DNA of 64,000 nt, from positions 238,471 through 302,470 of the forward strand of contig CAWIGR010000007.1 of NCBI GenBank assembly GCA_963835705.1, given 5' to 3'. The DNA comes from JACVRW01 sp963835705 (lineage in GTDB: Bacteria > Actinomycetota > Thermoleophilia > Solirubrobacterales > Thermoleophilaceae). The number at the start of each line of letters is the position of its first letter. Position 1 is the first letter of the stretch. Of the stretch, positions 1 to 9,076 are shown in pieces. The position numbers and the translations under genes are program-made. Under the pieces are notes generated by a model. It made no database searches. It was not told the origin of the DNA and saw only the letters and a program-made list of their open reading frames with translations.

Positions 1-546
1 GATCGAGACGAACCCGTCCTGACGGTCCACGCGAGGAACACCCAGGCGAACGGCCCGTTCGCCGGATACGCGGAGCCGGACAAGCGGCCGCCGTTCCGCG
101 CCTACGCGGCCCTGACGGCGCTGTTCAACGCCGGCATGGCGGCCGGCCTCGCCGGGGCACGGCGGCGCGGCCACGAGTTGCCGGAGCGCATCGACGGCCG
201 CGACGTGCTGCTGGCGGGGGTGGCGACGCACAAGCTGAGCCGCCTGATCGCGAAGGACAGGATCACCGCGTTCGCGCGCGCCCCGTTCACGGAGTTCGAG
301 CGGTCGGGCGGACCGGCGGAGGTCGAGGAGCGCGCCCGGGGGGATGGCATGCGGCGGACGATCGGCGAGCTGCTGGTATGCCCCTACTGCCTCGGCATGT
401 GGATCTCGGGCGGCTTTCACCTGGGCCTGGTCACCGCTCCCCGCGCGACCCGCTTCGCGGCATCGGTGCTGACCGGGCTGACGATCTCGGACTTCCTCCA
501 GATCGCCTACAAGGCGGCGGAGGAGCGGGGCCTCGGCGGCGAATAG
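1..546 (+). CDS. DUF1360 family protein, 5' end outside the window
   Basis: The frame is open from the first base, and the residues before the first ATG (position 136) already look like this family (an RAYAALTALFN-like segment), so the true start lies upstream or very near the edge. The C-terminal half holds the CPYCLGMW motif typical of DUF1360, followed by a hydrophobic segment. The family is a small, probably membrane-associated actinobacterial and Bacillus protein of unknown role, sometimes described with sporulation or stress genes. What is seen is the motif and a membrane-like segment; the biochemical role is unknown. It ends 48 bp before the stop of the converging MpsC-like gene. Confidence 0.7.
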   Translation, partial: DRDEPVLTVHARNTQANGPFAGYAEPDKRPPFRAYAALTALFNAGMAAGLAGARRRGHELPERIDGRDVLLAGVATHKLSRLIAKDRITAFARAPFTEFERSGGPAEVEERARGDGMRRTIGELLVCPYCLGMWISGGFHLGLVTAPRATRFAASVLTGLTISDFLQIAYKAAEERGLGGE

Positions 547-594
547 CGGCCACCGGCCAGGAATCAGCCGGGGTCCGGGGGCGTGAGCCCCCGG

Positions 595-963
595 TCAGCT
601 CTCGAGCAGGAAGAACTCGAAGCCCACGTCGGGCTCGATCAGGATCTGGCTGTGGTACGCCTCGACCCGGCGGCCCAGGGCCTTCTCCACGACCCCCTTG
701 AACGAGGCCGCCATCGCCTCCTGGAAGGTGAGGCGCACGCGGCGGACCAGGTCGGCCTCGCCCTTCTCCGCCAGGGTCCGCTCCACCGTGGTCATGGTGT
801 CGCGCAGGACAGTGACCACGTAGCGGTCCTCCAGGATGTACGTCTTGGCACGCGTTGGCCCCCGGCCGTAGTACTCGCTGAACAGCCGGACGATTCCGTT
901 GGTCACCTCCGCCAGCTCGTCGCCGAGCCGGGCATGGGCGTCCCCGACCTCCGTGGATTCCAC
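595..963 (-). CDS. MpsC-like protein (DUF2294)
   Basis: This 122-residue protein has the DUF2294 pattern: an FSEYYGRGPTRAKTYI segment near residues 28-43, a central amphipathic helix rich in Glu/Arg, and a C-terminal segment in which an SQ follows a conserved His (YHSQI). DUF2294 proteins include MpsC, described in the Na+-translocating membrane-potential-generating (Mps) system of Staphylococcus, but most actinobacterial members are single genes without mpsA or mpsB, as here, so that role is not assured. The start is GTG at 963. It is divergent from the GH38 gene with only 26 bp between them, so the two promoters must overlap. Confidence 0.72.
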   Translation of the reverse strand: MESTEVGDAHARLGDELAEVTNGIVRLFSEYYGRGPTRAKTYILEDRYVVTVLRDTMTTVERTLAEKGEADLVRRVRLTFQEAMAASFKGVVEKALGRRVEAYHSQILIEPDVGFEFFLLES

Positions 964-989
964 ACAGGGATAGTCTCACGCGCTCGCAC

Positions 990-3566
990 ATGGCGGCTAC
1001 CCCCCTGCTCGATTCCCGTCATTGGCGCCTCTGGGTCGTGCCCCACACCCACTGGGACCGCGAGTGGTACCTGCCGCTCGAGGACTTCCGCATCCGCCTC
1101 GCCCAGGTCCTCGACGAGCTGATCGAGACATTGGAGGAGCGCGCCGAGCACCGCTTCACGCTCGACGGGCAGTCGATCCTGATCGAGGACTACCTCGAGA
1201 TCCGGCCTGAGATGGAGGAGCGCCTGCGATCCCTCCTGCGGAGCGGCCGGGTGGAGACGGGGCCGAGCTACGTCCTGCCGGACGAGTTCCTCGTGGGCGG
1301 CGAGTCGCTCGTGCGGAACCTGCTCCACGGCAGGGCTGTGTGCGCGCGGTATGGCGCCGCGCCGGCGCCGGTCGGATACCTCCCGGACAGCTTCGGCCAT
1401 CCCGCCCAGCTGCCGCAGGTCTTGCGCGGCTTCGGGCTCGAGACGTTCGTGTTCTCGCGCGGCCTTGGCGACGAGCGCGAGCGAGTGGGCGGCCGCTTCC
1501 GCTGGCAGGCACCTGACGGGTCCGAGGTGCTGGCGCTGCCCCAGCCCATCGACTACGCCGCCGGGGCCTCCCTCGGGCACTCCCGGCGCTCGGCCGAGAC
1601 GGACCCGGCCCGTAACGCCGCCGACCGCATCGAGCAAGTGCTCCGCGCCGAGGCGCCCATGCTGGCCGACTCCGGCTTCCGCGACCTGTTCGTCGGGAAC
1701 GGCTACGACCACGCGGCGCTTCAGGCCGACCTCCCCGAGGTGCTCGCGGCGTTGCGCGACCTGAAGCCGGGCGTGGAGGTGCGGCTTGCGCTGCTGTCCG
1801 AGTACGCGCGGGCCATGGCCGGCGCGGACGGCGGCCTGCCGAGGTTCGCCGGCGAGCTCGCAGGCGGCGCCCGGGCGAACGTCCTGCGCGGGGTGAACTC
1901 GACCCGGATGTACCTGAAGCAGGCCAACGAGCGGTGCGAGCGAGAGCTGGCGACCGCGGAGACGCTCTGCGCGCTCGCGCTGCTGGCGCGGCCAGGCTTC
2001 CGTCACCCGCGCGGGGAGCTTCGGCTCGCCTGGCGCGAGCTGCTGCGCAACCACCCCCACGACTCCATCTGCGGCTGCTCGGTCGACGAGGTGCACGAGG
2101 GCATGGGCCAGCGCTTCCGAACGGCCCTGCAGATCGCGCGCCGCGTCGCCGACATGGCCCTCCACGCGCTCGGCGGGGCCTGGCTCGCGGGCGACAACGA
2201 GCTCGAGCCCCAGCTCCTCGACGGCGCCTACCGCTGGGCCTACCGCCCGCCGCGCGGCGGCCCCGTGCGGGCCGAGGCGGTGACGGGGAAGGCGTCGTTC
2301 ACCAACGCGCTGCCGTTCGCCCGCCGGCGGCTCGTGTCGCTCGAGCTGCCCCCTCCGATGGACGCGGGGAAGCTCCAGGTGGAGCGCCACCGGGGCGGCC
2401 GCCGGGCGTGGCTCGAGCTTGGGCTGGACGGCTTCTCGGCCGCCACGATCTCGCTCGGTGACCCGCCGCCGCCACCGGTGGGAGAGGACGCGCGAGCCGC
2501 GGACGAGCGCACGATCGAGAACGCGAGCTACCGGGTCACAGCGGCGGACGACGGCACGCTCACCGTGCTCGACCGGCGGACCGGCGCCACCGTCGGCGGC
2601 CTCCATCGCCTCGAGGACGTGGCCGACCGCGGCGACTCCTACACGTTCTGTCCGCTCGAGGGGGACCGCCCGCGAACCCCGCGGGAGGCACGCGTGCAGG
2701 TCACGGCCGCGGGCCCCGTCTGGGCCGAGCTCGAGTTGTCCTACGAGCTCGAGCTGCCGGCCGCGCTCGCGCCCGGCCGCAGTGAGCGCGCAGCCGAGAG
2801 CGTGGCCTGCCCGATCGCCACCCGCGTGCGCCTGGCCGCCGGGTCCGAGCGCATCGAGTTCACGACCGAGGTGGCGAACTGCGCGTCGGACCACCGGCTC
2901 CGGGTTCGGTTCCCCTGCCCCGGCCACGTGGAGACGGTTCGGGCGGAGGGGCACTTCGCCGTAGTCCGCCGCGGCCCGCCGCCCGCGTCGAGCGAAGCCT
3001 GGTTCGAGCCGCCGCATCGCACCAACCACACGCTAGGGGCGGTGGCCGCGGGCGGCCTCGTGCTGCTCGGCAAGGGGCTGCCCGAGTACGAGGCGACCGC
3101 GGAGGGCGAGCTGGCGCTGACGCTGCTCCGCTGCGTCGGCTGGCTGTCGCGCGACGACCTGTCGACCCGGCGCGGCGGCGCGGGGCCCCAGCTCCAGGTG
3201 CCGGGCGCCCAGTGCCACGGCGACCACGTCTTCGAGTACGCCGTGGAGCTGGGCGAGCCCGCCGACGCCGAGCTGCTGCGCCGCTCGCAGGACTACCGCT
3301 TCGACTTCGTGGAGGGCGCGCCGGGCGTGGAGCTTCGGTCGCCCGTGGGTGATCTCGACGGCGACCTCGTCTTCAGCGCGCTCAAGGCCGCCGAGGACGG
3401 CGACGGCGTCGTCCTGCGCGTCTTCCAGGCGGCCGATTCGGCGCTCGGCGCCGGCGACGGGCGGCGCCTGCCTCTCGCGAGCCGGCGCTGCCGGCTGGAC
3501 GAGACCCCCCTCGAGGACGCCGGTGCCCGGCCGCGGCCGGGCGAGATCGCGAGCTTCAGGCTCTAG
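990..3566 (+). CDS. Glycoside hydrolase family 38 alpha-mannosidase
   Basis: A retaining exo-mannosidase of 858 residues, close to the length of bacterial MngB-type enzymes. The N-terminal catalytic domain opens with HTHWDREWY (residues 19-27), which carries zinc ligands, followed by PDSFGH (residues 132-137), whose Asp aligns with the GH38 nucleophile. A further zinc-binding His region, HPHDSICGCS, is near residue 354, and the C-terminal half is beta-rich as in the family. The exact substrate (mannosyl-glycerate, mannan oligosaccharide or another mannoside) cannot be read from sequence. No signal peptide is evident, so it is likely cytoplasmic. It converges on and overlaps the zinc-ribbon gene by 11 bp, and a GH31-like and a debranching-type enzyme follow on the same strand, suggesting a polysaccharide-use locus. 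Confidence 0.9.
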   Translation: MAATPLLDSRHWRLWVVPHTHWDREWYLPLEDFRIRLAQVLDELIETLEERAEHRFTLDGQSILIEDYLEIRPEMEERLRSLLRSGRVETGPSYVLPDEFLVGGESLVRNLLHGRAVCARYGAAPAPVGYLPDSFGHPAQLPQVLRGFGLETFVFSRGLGDERERVGGRFRWQAPDGSEVLALPQPIDYAAGASLGHSRRSAETDPARNAADRIEQVLRAEAPMLADSGFRDLFVGNGYDHAALQADLPEVLAALRDLKPGVEVRLALLSEYARAMAGADGGLPRFAGELAGGARANVLRGVNSTRMYLKQANERCERELATAETLCALALLARPGFRHPRGELRLAWRELLRNHPHDSICGCSVDEVHEGMGQRFRTALQIARRVADMALHALGGAWLAGDNELEPQLLDGAYRWAYRPPRGGPVRAEAVTGKASFTNALPFARRRLVSLELPPPMDAGKLQVERHRGGRRAWLELGLDGFSAATISLGDPPPPPVGEDARAADERTIENASYRVTAADDGTLTVLDRRTGATVGGLHRLEDVADRGDSYTFCPLEGDRPRTPREARVQVTAAGPVWAELELSYELELPAALAPGRSERAAESVACPIATRVRLAAGSERIEFTTEVANCASDHRLRVRFPCPGHVETVRAEGHFAVVRRGPPPASSEAWFEPPHRTNHTLGAVAAGGLVLLGKGLPEYEATAEGELALTLLRCVGWLSRDDLSTRRGGAGPQLQVPGAQCHGDHVFEYAVELGEPADAELLRRSQDYRFDFVEGAPGVELRSPVGDLDGDLVFSALKAAEDGDGVVLRVFQAADSALGAGDGRRLPLASRRCRLDETPLEDAGARPRPGEIASFRL

Positions 3567-3756
3567 CGTCGCCCGCGGGCTCGCGCCCGCGCTTGGCGGC
3601 CTGGGTCGCCCGGAGCAGCCGCGGCGGCAGCGCGGAACGGAACAGCGTGCTCGCCTTGCCCAGCTTCGCCCGGCAGCGCGGGCATTCCTCGGACGTCGCC
3701 GACAGCGCAGGGCTGTAGACGGTGAGCCGGCAAGTCGGGCAGTTCAGATAGGCCAT
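3556..3756 (-). CDS. Small zinc-ribbon protein
   Basis: A 66-residue basic protein with two CxxC knuckles (CPTC near residue 5 and CPRC near residue 24), which should hold one structural zinc. The start at 3756 is chosen because an excellent AGGAGG site lies just upstream (AGGAGGAGAGGA-ATG); a longer frame upstream has no support. Short zinc ribbons of this kind occur throughout high-GC actinobacteria without a known function. It sits antisense at the end of the GH38 gene, so it is probably a separate transcript. Confidence 0.6.
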   Translation of the reverse strand: MAYLNCPTCRLTVYSPALSATSEECPRCRAKLGKASTLFRSALPPRLLRATQAAKRGREPAGDARA

Positions 3757-3923
3757 TCCTCTCCTCCTTGTAGCGCGTCGGGGGCCCGCGCTGTACAGAG
3801 CGGACAACGCTAGCCCAAGGGGGTATCCGAGTCAACGGAAAGGTGAGGTTCTGCGCTGGCTCCTGCCCGGGACCGGTGCGTTTGCTCGCAGCGCCCTGCG
3901 GGCAAGGCCAGCCGGGGGAGCCG

Positions 3924-4646
3924 ATGCCCGACGAGATCACCTTCCAGAACGACCCGATCGACCCGTCGGCGGAGTTCCGCAAGCAGCACAACCACTTCTT
4001 CGTGGCGCAGCGGGCCGAGCGCCTCGAGCCGGACCGGGCGGCCGGCGATGTCCTGTGGAAGCGCCTGTGCGGCTTCACCTTCTGGACCCACTTCGTGGGC
4101 GGCTTTCCGAGGGCGCCCGACGCCGGCCTGTATCTGCGCTGGCTCGCGTTCGGGGTGCTCTGCTCGCACGTGCGCTGCCACGGCGCCCCGCCCCGGGAGC
4201 CCTGGGAGTTCGGGGACGACTTCCTGGCGCGCTTCCGGCGCCTCGCCGAGTTGCGCTACTCGCTGCTGCCGTACGTGGTGGAGCAGGCGGAGACCGCATG
4301 CGAGCACGGCCACCCGCTGCTGCGCCCGCTCTTCTTCGAGTTTCCACGCGACCCCGGCTCGTGGCTGGTGGAGGACCAGTACATGCTCGGCACGGACCTG
4401 CTGGTGGCGCCGTTGTTCGAGGAGGCCCGCGAGCGCCGCGTCTACCTGCCGCCGGGGCGCTGGCACCGCTTCGCCGAGGACGAGGGCACGGCTGTCGACG
4501 GCCCGGGCTGGCACACGCTCGCCGTCGAGGAGGTGCCGGCCGCCGTGCTGGTGCGCGACGGCGCCTCGCCCCGCCTCGCCGAGCCCGCCCAGCACACCGG
4601 ACAGCTCGACTGGGACGGCGCGCGCGAATGGCGCCCGGCCACATGA
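3924..4646 (+). CDS. GH31 C-terminal-domain-only protein (catalytic half missing)
   Basis: From about residue 48 this 240-residue protein matches the back half of GH31 alpha-xylosidases/alpha-glucosidases: a GFTFWTHFVGGF segment (usual form FWSHDIGGF), then RWLAFGVLCSHVRCHG, LRYSLLPYVVEQA, PLFFEFPRDP, QYMLGTDLLVAP and YLPPGRW. The regions with the GH31 nucleophile and acid/base Asp are absent, and the conserved Asp of HDIGG is Phe. Family members are usually 650-800 residues. It keeps a ribosome site (GGGGGAG, 3 nt before ATG 3924) and its TGA overlaps the next gene's ATG (ATGA, 4643-4646), so it is still set up to be translated. It may be a decaying gene or a non-catalytic subunit or folding partner of the debranching enzyme. 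A catalytic role is unlikely. Confidence 0.7.
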   Translation: MPDEITFQNDPIDPSAEFRKQHNHFFVAQRAERLEPDRAAGDVLWKRLCGFTFWTHFVGGFPRAPDAGLYLRWLAFGVLCSHVRCHGAPPREPWEFGDDFLARFRRLAELRYSLLPYVVEQAETACEHGHPLLRPLFFEFPRDPGSWLVEDQYMLGTDLLVAPLFEEARERRVYLPPGRWHRFAEDEGTAVDGPGWHTLAVEEVPAAVLVRDGASPRLAEPAQHTGQLDWDGAREWRPAT

Positions 4647-6682
4647 ACCTGGCCGACGCGCTCGTCATCAAGCGGGGAAACCTCTTCCTGATCACGCCGC
4701 GCGACGGCGACCTGCCGGCCGACCCGGCCGGGTTCGGGCTGTGGTACCGCGACTGCCGCTACCTGTCCGCGCACCGGCTCCACCTGAACGGTGAGCCGCC
4801 GATCCTGCTCCAGGCCTCGGATGCCCTCGGCACGCGCTCCCTGCACCACCTGACGAACCCCGCGCGGTCGCTCTCCCTGCGCGTCGAGCGCGTGCTGGCC
4901 GGCGAGCCGAGCATGCTCGTGGAGAGCATCGTCGTGCGAAGCCACGAGCCCGTGGGGCTGCGCCTCGAGCTCGAGCTGTCGCTCGGCGCGGACTTCGAGC
5001 CCATGCTCGCGGTGCGCGGCCTGGTCGAGCGGGCCGAGCGTCCGCCCGTGGAGACCGCCTTCGAGGGGAACACGCTGCGCTGGTCTGCGACCGGGAGGGA
5101 CCGCGTGGTGCGCACCACGACGGTCGCGTCGAGCGAGCCGCCGGCATCGGCCGACGGCGGCACGCTCCGGTTCGCGATCGATCTCCCCGCCGGCGGCGAG
5201 CGGGGGCTCGAGCTGAGCATCGCCGTCCACGAGAGCGGGGACGCCGCGGGCCGTCCGCCCCGGCGGGCGCCCGAGCACACACAGATCCGCTCCGACAACG
5301 AGCTCTTCGACCGCATCCTCACCCGCTCGTCCCAGGACCTCGACATGCTGCGCTCGGACCTCGACGGGCGCTCCTACTTCGCGGCGGGCGTCCCCTGGTT
5401 TGCCACCCTCTTCGGCCGCGACAGCCTCATCGCCGCCACACAGACGCTCGCCTTCGACCTCGACGTCGCCGCCGACACCCTCCGCCTGCTCGGCGACCGG
5501 ATGGGGCGCATCTACAGCGACGAGCACGACGAGGATCCCGGGAAGGTGCTGCACGAGCTCCGTGTGGGAGAGCCGGCGGCCCTCGGCGAGACGCCCTTCG
5601 CCCGCTATCACGGAAGCGCCGATGCCACCCCGCTGTGGCTGTGCCTCCTCGCGGATCACGCCGAGTGGTCGGGCAGCCTTGATTTGTTCGAGGAGCTCCG
5701 CCCGCAGGTCGAGGCCGCGCTCCAATGGATGGCCGGCCCTGGCGACTGGGACGGCGACGGGCTCGTCGAATACCGGCGCCGCTCGCGCCACGGCCTGCGC
5801 AACCAGGGCTGGAAGGACTCGCCGGACGGCGTTCCGGACGCGGACGGGGACCCGCTCGAGCCCCCGGTCGCGCTGATCGAGGTGCAGGGCTACGTGGCCA
5901 GGGCGCTGCGGGGGATCGCACGGCTGTTCGAGCTGGACGGCGACGGGTCGCGGTCGGAGGAGCTGCAGACCCGCGCCGCCAAGGTCGAGGCGGCCTTGGC
6001 ATGCTTCTGGGCGTTCGATCCCGGCGGCTACGCGATCGGCCTCGCCGGCGACAAGCGCCCCGGTACCCGCCTGGCCTCGAATCAGGGGCACCTGCTCTGG
6101 GCAGGCGCGGTGCCGCCGGACCGGGCGCGCTCGGTGCGCGACCTCCTGATGGCGGAGCACATGTTCTCGGGCTGGGGCGTCAGGACCCTCTCCGACCGGA
6201 ACCCGGCCTTCAACCCGCTCGGCTACCACACCGGCTCCGTGTGGCCGCACGACACCGCTATGTTCGCCTGCGGCCTGCGCCGGTACGGCTTCGACGGGGA
6301 CTTCCTCCTCGTGTTCGACGCGCTCCTCGAGGCGGCGTCGCGGTTCGACGACCACCGGCTACCCGAGCTCTTCGGCGGCTTCGCGAGACGGCCGGGCGAG
6401 GATCCGGTGCCGTACCCCGTGGCGTGCCGGCCGCAGGCCTGGGCGGCGGGCTCGATCCCCTGGCTCCTGGCCGCCTGCCTGGGGCTCGAGCCGGACGCGC
6501 TCCACGGCCGCCTGCGGGTGGTCAGGCCACTCCTGCCCCGCTGGGTCGACCGGCTCTCGCTCCGGGGCATGCGGGTGGGTGACGGGCGGGTGGACCTCCG
6601 CTTCGAGCGCGCAGGTACGCAGGTCGTGCTCGCCGACGCCCGTGCCGAGGGCAGCGTGCAGCTCGTGCTCGAATCGGATTGA
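4643..6682 (+). CDS. Amylo-alpha-1,6-glucosidase / glycogen debranching-type enzyme
   Basis: A 679-residue protein starting with the family's N-terminal domain (GDE_N-bis type; NLADALVIKRGNLFLIT and LWYRDCRYLS motifs), then an (alpha/alpha)6 barrel of the GH15/GH63 clan type. Recognisable catalytic-domain motifs are FGRDSLIAA (about residue 257), GLRNQGWKDSPD (about 386) and GYHTGSVWPHD (about 526); the acidic residues in these loops are the likely catalytic pair. Family members debranch glycogen or hydrolyse related alpha-glucans or heterosides. The start is ATG 4643, fixed by the family N-terminus and by the 4-bp overlap with the GH31-like gene, which implies translational coupling. The protein lacks a signal peptide. 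Confidence 0.88.
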   Translation: MNLADALVIKRGNLFLITPRDGDLPADPAGFGLWYRDCRYLSAHRLHLNGEPPILLQASDALGTRSLHHLTNPARSLSLRVERVLAGEPSMLVESIVVRSHEPVGLRLELELSLGADFEPMLAVRGLVERAERPPVETAFEGNTLRWSATGRDRVVRTTTVASSEPPASADGGTLRFAIDLPAGGERGLELSIAVHESGDAAGRPPRRAPEHTQIRSDNELFDRILTRSSQDLDMLRSDLDGRSYFAAGVPWFATLFGRDSLIAATQTLAFDLDVAADTLRLLGDRMGRIYSDEHDEDPGKVLHELRVGEPAALGETPFARYHGSADATPLWLCLLADHAEWSGSLDLFEELRPQVEAALQWMAGPGDWDGDGLVEYRRRSRHGLRNQGWKDSPDGVPDADGDPLEPPVALIEVQGYVARALRGIARLFELDGDGSRSEELQTRAAKVEAALACFWAFDPGGYAIGLAGDKRPGTRLASNQGHLLWAGAVPPDRARSVRDLLMAEHMFSGWGVRTLSDRNPAFNPLGYHTGSVWPHDTAMFACGLRRYGFDGDFLLVFDALLEAASRFDDHRLPELFGGFARRPGEDPVPYPVACRPQAWAAGSIPWLLAACLGLEPDALHGRLRVVRPLLPRWVDRLSLRGMRVGDGRVDLRFERAGTQVVLADARAEGSVQLVLESD

Positions 6683-6699
6683 GCGAGCCGGCACCGAGG

Positions 6700-6748
6700 G
6701 GGGTGGGTAGTTCCAATGCCCGTATGCGGTACTGGGATTACCCACCCC
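6700..6748 (+). terminator. 15-bp stem-loop after the debranching gene
   Basis: GGGGTGGGTAGTTCC (6700-6714) pairs with GGGATTACCCACCCC (6734-6748): 15 pairs including two G-U, around a 19-nt loop. It begins 17 nt after the stop codon, so termination or 3'-end protection is the simplest reading. There is no U-tract, so it is not a classic intrinsic terminator. Confidence 0.45.
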
Positions 6749-6822
6749 GGGGGCTCATGGCTTCCGGCAAGTCGACACGGCGGAGTTCAACCGGGAGGCC
6801 GCGTGGTCGTAGGCTCCAGCGT

Positions 6823-7710
6823 GTGGAGCTCGACTCCGAGATCGACAGGCTCTACGGCATTCCGCTCGACGAGTTCGTAGCCGACCGCGACGAGCTCGCC
6901 AAGCGGCTGCGCCGCGAGGGCGACCGTGAGGCGGCCGAGCGCATCAAGAAGCTGCGGAAGCCGAGCGCGGGCGCCTGGGCGCTGAACCAGGCGGTACGGC
7001 GCCGGCGCAAGGAGACCGCCGCCCTGCTCGCGGCGGGCGCGCGCCTGCGGGAGGCTCACGAGGCGCTGCTGTCCGGCGCGGACCCCGCCGCGCTGCGCGA
7101 GGCGATGCAGGAGGAGCGCGCCCTGGCGTCCGGGCTGGCGGACTGCGCGGAGGCGATCGCGACCGAGACCGGCAAGAGCGGCCCCGCCCTGCGGGAACGC
7201 GTGCGCTCGACCCTGCACGCCGCCACGGTGGACGAGGAGGCCCGGGATGAGCTGGCGAGGGGCCGCTTCGTGCGCGAGCGCGAGGCGGCCGGGTTGGGCC
7301 CGTTCGGGGCGGCAGCGGTGTTGCCCGCGAAGGGGCGCGCCAAGCGCGACTCGGCGCCGGCGAAGGGGGGCACGCGGGCCCGCGCCGCGGACGGCGCCGG
7401 AGCGTCCAAGCGCGGGCGCTCCCCCGCGCGCACCAAGGAGCCCTCCGCCGCCGAGCGCGAGAAGGCCGCCGAGCGGGAGCGGCGCGAGCGAGTCGCCGAG
7501 GCCGAGCGTGCGCTCGGCGAAGCCCGCACGGATCTCGAAGAGGCGGAGGCCTCCCACGCCGAAGCGGCGAGCGAGCTCCAGGCGGCCCGGGAGGCCGTGG
7601 GAGCGGCGGAGGACGCCGAGCGCGAGGCCCGCGCCGCGGCACGCGAGCGCCGGCGCGCGGTCGGCAAGCTCGAGCGCGAGCTGGAGCGGCTGCGCGCCAG
7701 GAAGCGCTGA
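6823..7710 (+). CDS. Basic coiled-coil protein of unknown function
   Basis: About 295 residues. The N-terminus (VELDSEIDRLYGIPLDEF) is a block seen in many actinobacterial hypothetical proteins. It is followed by helices rich in Arg, Glu and Ala, a basic low-complexity linker (about residues 170-215) and a long C-terminal heptad-like coiled coil ending in RKR. I place the start at GTG 6823 because the conserved block begins there and the upstream stem-loop would otherwise lie inside the gene; an ATG at 6757 or a TTG at 6679 would extend it. Nucleoid or RNA binding would fit the charge pattern but is a guess. Confidence 0.6.
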   Translation: MELDSEIDRLYGIPLDEFVADRDELAKRLRREGDREAAERIKKLRKPSAGAWALNQAVRRRRKETAALLAAGARLREAHEALLSGADPAALREAMQEERALASGLADCAEAIATETGKSGPALRERVRSTLHAATVDEEARDELARGRFVREREAAGLGPFGAAAVLPAKGRAKRDSAPAKGGTRARAADGAGASKRGRSPARTKEPSAAEREKAAERERRERVAEAERALGEARTDLEEAEASHAEAASELQAAREAVGAAEDAEREARAAARERRRAVGKLERELERLRARKR

Positions 7711-7757
7711 CCCGCGCGGCCTCGTTTTCGCGCACCCCGCTCGGGTAGCCCGATCCC

Positions 7758-8744
7758 ATGAACTACTGGGTCCAGCTTGCCACCGAACAGTTCCCGCCGA
7801 GCGAGCTCGTCGAGCAGGCGATCGAGGCCGAGCGGGCGGACTTCGACGCCGTCAACGTGAGCGACCACTTCCAGCCGTGGTGGGAGCCGGGGCACTCGGG
7901 GCAGGCCTGGACCCTCCTCGGCGCGATCTGCCATGCCACGGAGCGGGTCGGCGTCGGCACCGGCGTGACCGCGCCCGTCCACCGCTACAACCCCGCCGTC
8001 GTCGCCCAGTTCGCGGCGACGGTCGAGGAGCTCTCACCCGGCCGCGGCTTCCTCGGGATCGGCTCCGGCGAGGCCCTCAACGAGGTGCCCTGCGGGATGG
8101 ACTGGCCGGACACCGGCGGGCAGGTTCGCCGCATGGAGGAGGCGCTCCGGGTGATCAACCGGCTGCTGGACGGGGAGCGGGTCGATCACCAAGGGGAGTT
8201 CTTCCGCACCAGGGGCGCCTACCTGCACACCCGCGGGGAGCGGCGCCCGCCCGTGTACGTCTCGGCGTTCGGCCCCCACGCGGCCGGCGTGGCCGCCCGC
8301 TGCGGCGACGGGCTCTGGACCCTGGCCGACCCCGAGAGCGCGCCCGAGCTGATCGACGCCTACCGGTCCGCCTGCGACGAAGCCGGAAAGCAGCCTGGCG
8401 AGATCATCCTGCAGACGGGGTTCTCCTGGGCGGAGGACGACGACGCCGCGCTCGAGGGCGCCCGCGTCTGGAAGGCGACGCAGCCCGAGGAGTACTTCAC
8501 GGGCGACTGGCACGATCCCAGGGCGATGTTCGAGAAGGCCGACCGCGAGGTCCCTGACGATGAGTTCACGCAGTCGTACATCGTCAGCTCGGACCCCGAC
8601 CATCACGTGGAGCGCATCCGCGAGGTCGAGGCGCTCGGCGCGACCGTGGTCTGCCTGCAGAACGGGTCGGGCGCCGACCCGCTGGGCGCCCTGCGCGTGT
8701 ACGGGGAGCGCGTGCTCCCCGCGCTGAAGGGCGCGCGCGTCTAG
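7758..8744 (+). CDS. F420-dependent LLM-class oxidoreductase (G6PDH family)
   Basis: A 328-residue luciferase-like (TIM-barrel) enzyme of the subfamily that includes F420-dependent glucose-6-phosphate dehydrogenase. The family pattern is clear: YWVQLATEQFPPSELVEQA at the start, SDHFQPW, GTGVTAPVHRYNPAVVAQ, LGIGSGEALNE and YVSAFGP. Such enzymes use the deazaflavin F420 for hydride transfer, and the general substrate class is an alcohol, aldehyde or hemiacetal. A sugar phosphate is possible, but subfamily members differ, so the substrate is open. The gene stands alone. A small dyad (TCGGG-TAG-CCCGA, 7741-7753) sits just before the ATG. Confidence 0.87.
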   Translation: MNYWVQLATEQFPPSELVEQAIEAERADFDAVNVSDHFQPWWEPGHSGQAWTLLGAICHATERVGVGTGVTAPVHRYNPAVVAQFAATVEELSPGRGFLGIGSGEALNEVPCGMDWPDTGGQVRRMEEALRVINRLLDGERVDHQGEFFRTRGAYLHTRGERRPPVYVSAFGPHAAGVAARCGDGLWTLADPESAPELIDAYRSACDEAGKQPGEIILQTGFSWAEDDDAALEGARVWKATQPEEYFTGDWHDPRAMFEKADREVPDDEFTQSYIVSSDPDHHVERIREVEALGATVVCLQNGSGADPLGALRVYGERVLPALKGARV

Positions 8745-9076
8745 TGTCGGCAGCTCAGTCGTCGAGCTTGTTGCGCTTGGGCCCCTCCCACGGCTCCGCC
8801 TCCGGATCCTGGGACGGGTGCGGCGCGCTCGTGCTCCGGCTGCCCGTGGACGGGTGGTCCTGCCTACTACCCGAAGCGCAGGTGCGAAACCGCCAGAGTT
8901 CGGTTTAGAACGCGCGCCAGTTGGACAGACTTGTCTCACGGTAGCCGGGAGAGGGAGCCAAAGCCACCCGCCCCGGGCGCCGAAGCAGCAAAAGGGGGAC
9001 GTGTGCGGTCGCCTTGGTCGGATCGGTCGCGCCGCGGACCTTTGTCAGTCATCAATTTGACGGAGGTCTAGTAGAG
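8745..9076. other. Intergenic region before the SigB-like gene
   Basis: No confident gene. On the minus strand, bases 8756 to about 8875 encode a hydrophilic peptide tail that looks coding (ending EPWEGPKRNKLDD and a TGA), but I find no in-frame ATG, GTG or TTG, so it is not called. The last part is the leader of the sigma gene and holds its GGAGGTC ribosome site. Confidence 0.5.

Noticed and set aside
903..3029. Long minus-strand frame opposite the GH38 gene
   Set aside because: A GC-rich shadow of a clearly conserved gene; the translation is low-complexity with no domain motif.
4442..6355. Long minus-strand frame opposite the debranching gene
   Set aside because: Antisense shadow, no recognisable domain.
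8756..8875. Small minus-strand gene ending EPWEGPKRNKLDD
   Set aside because: Coding-like tail but no start codon in frame; not supported.
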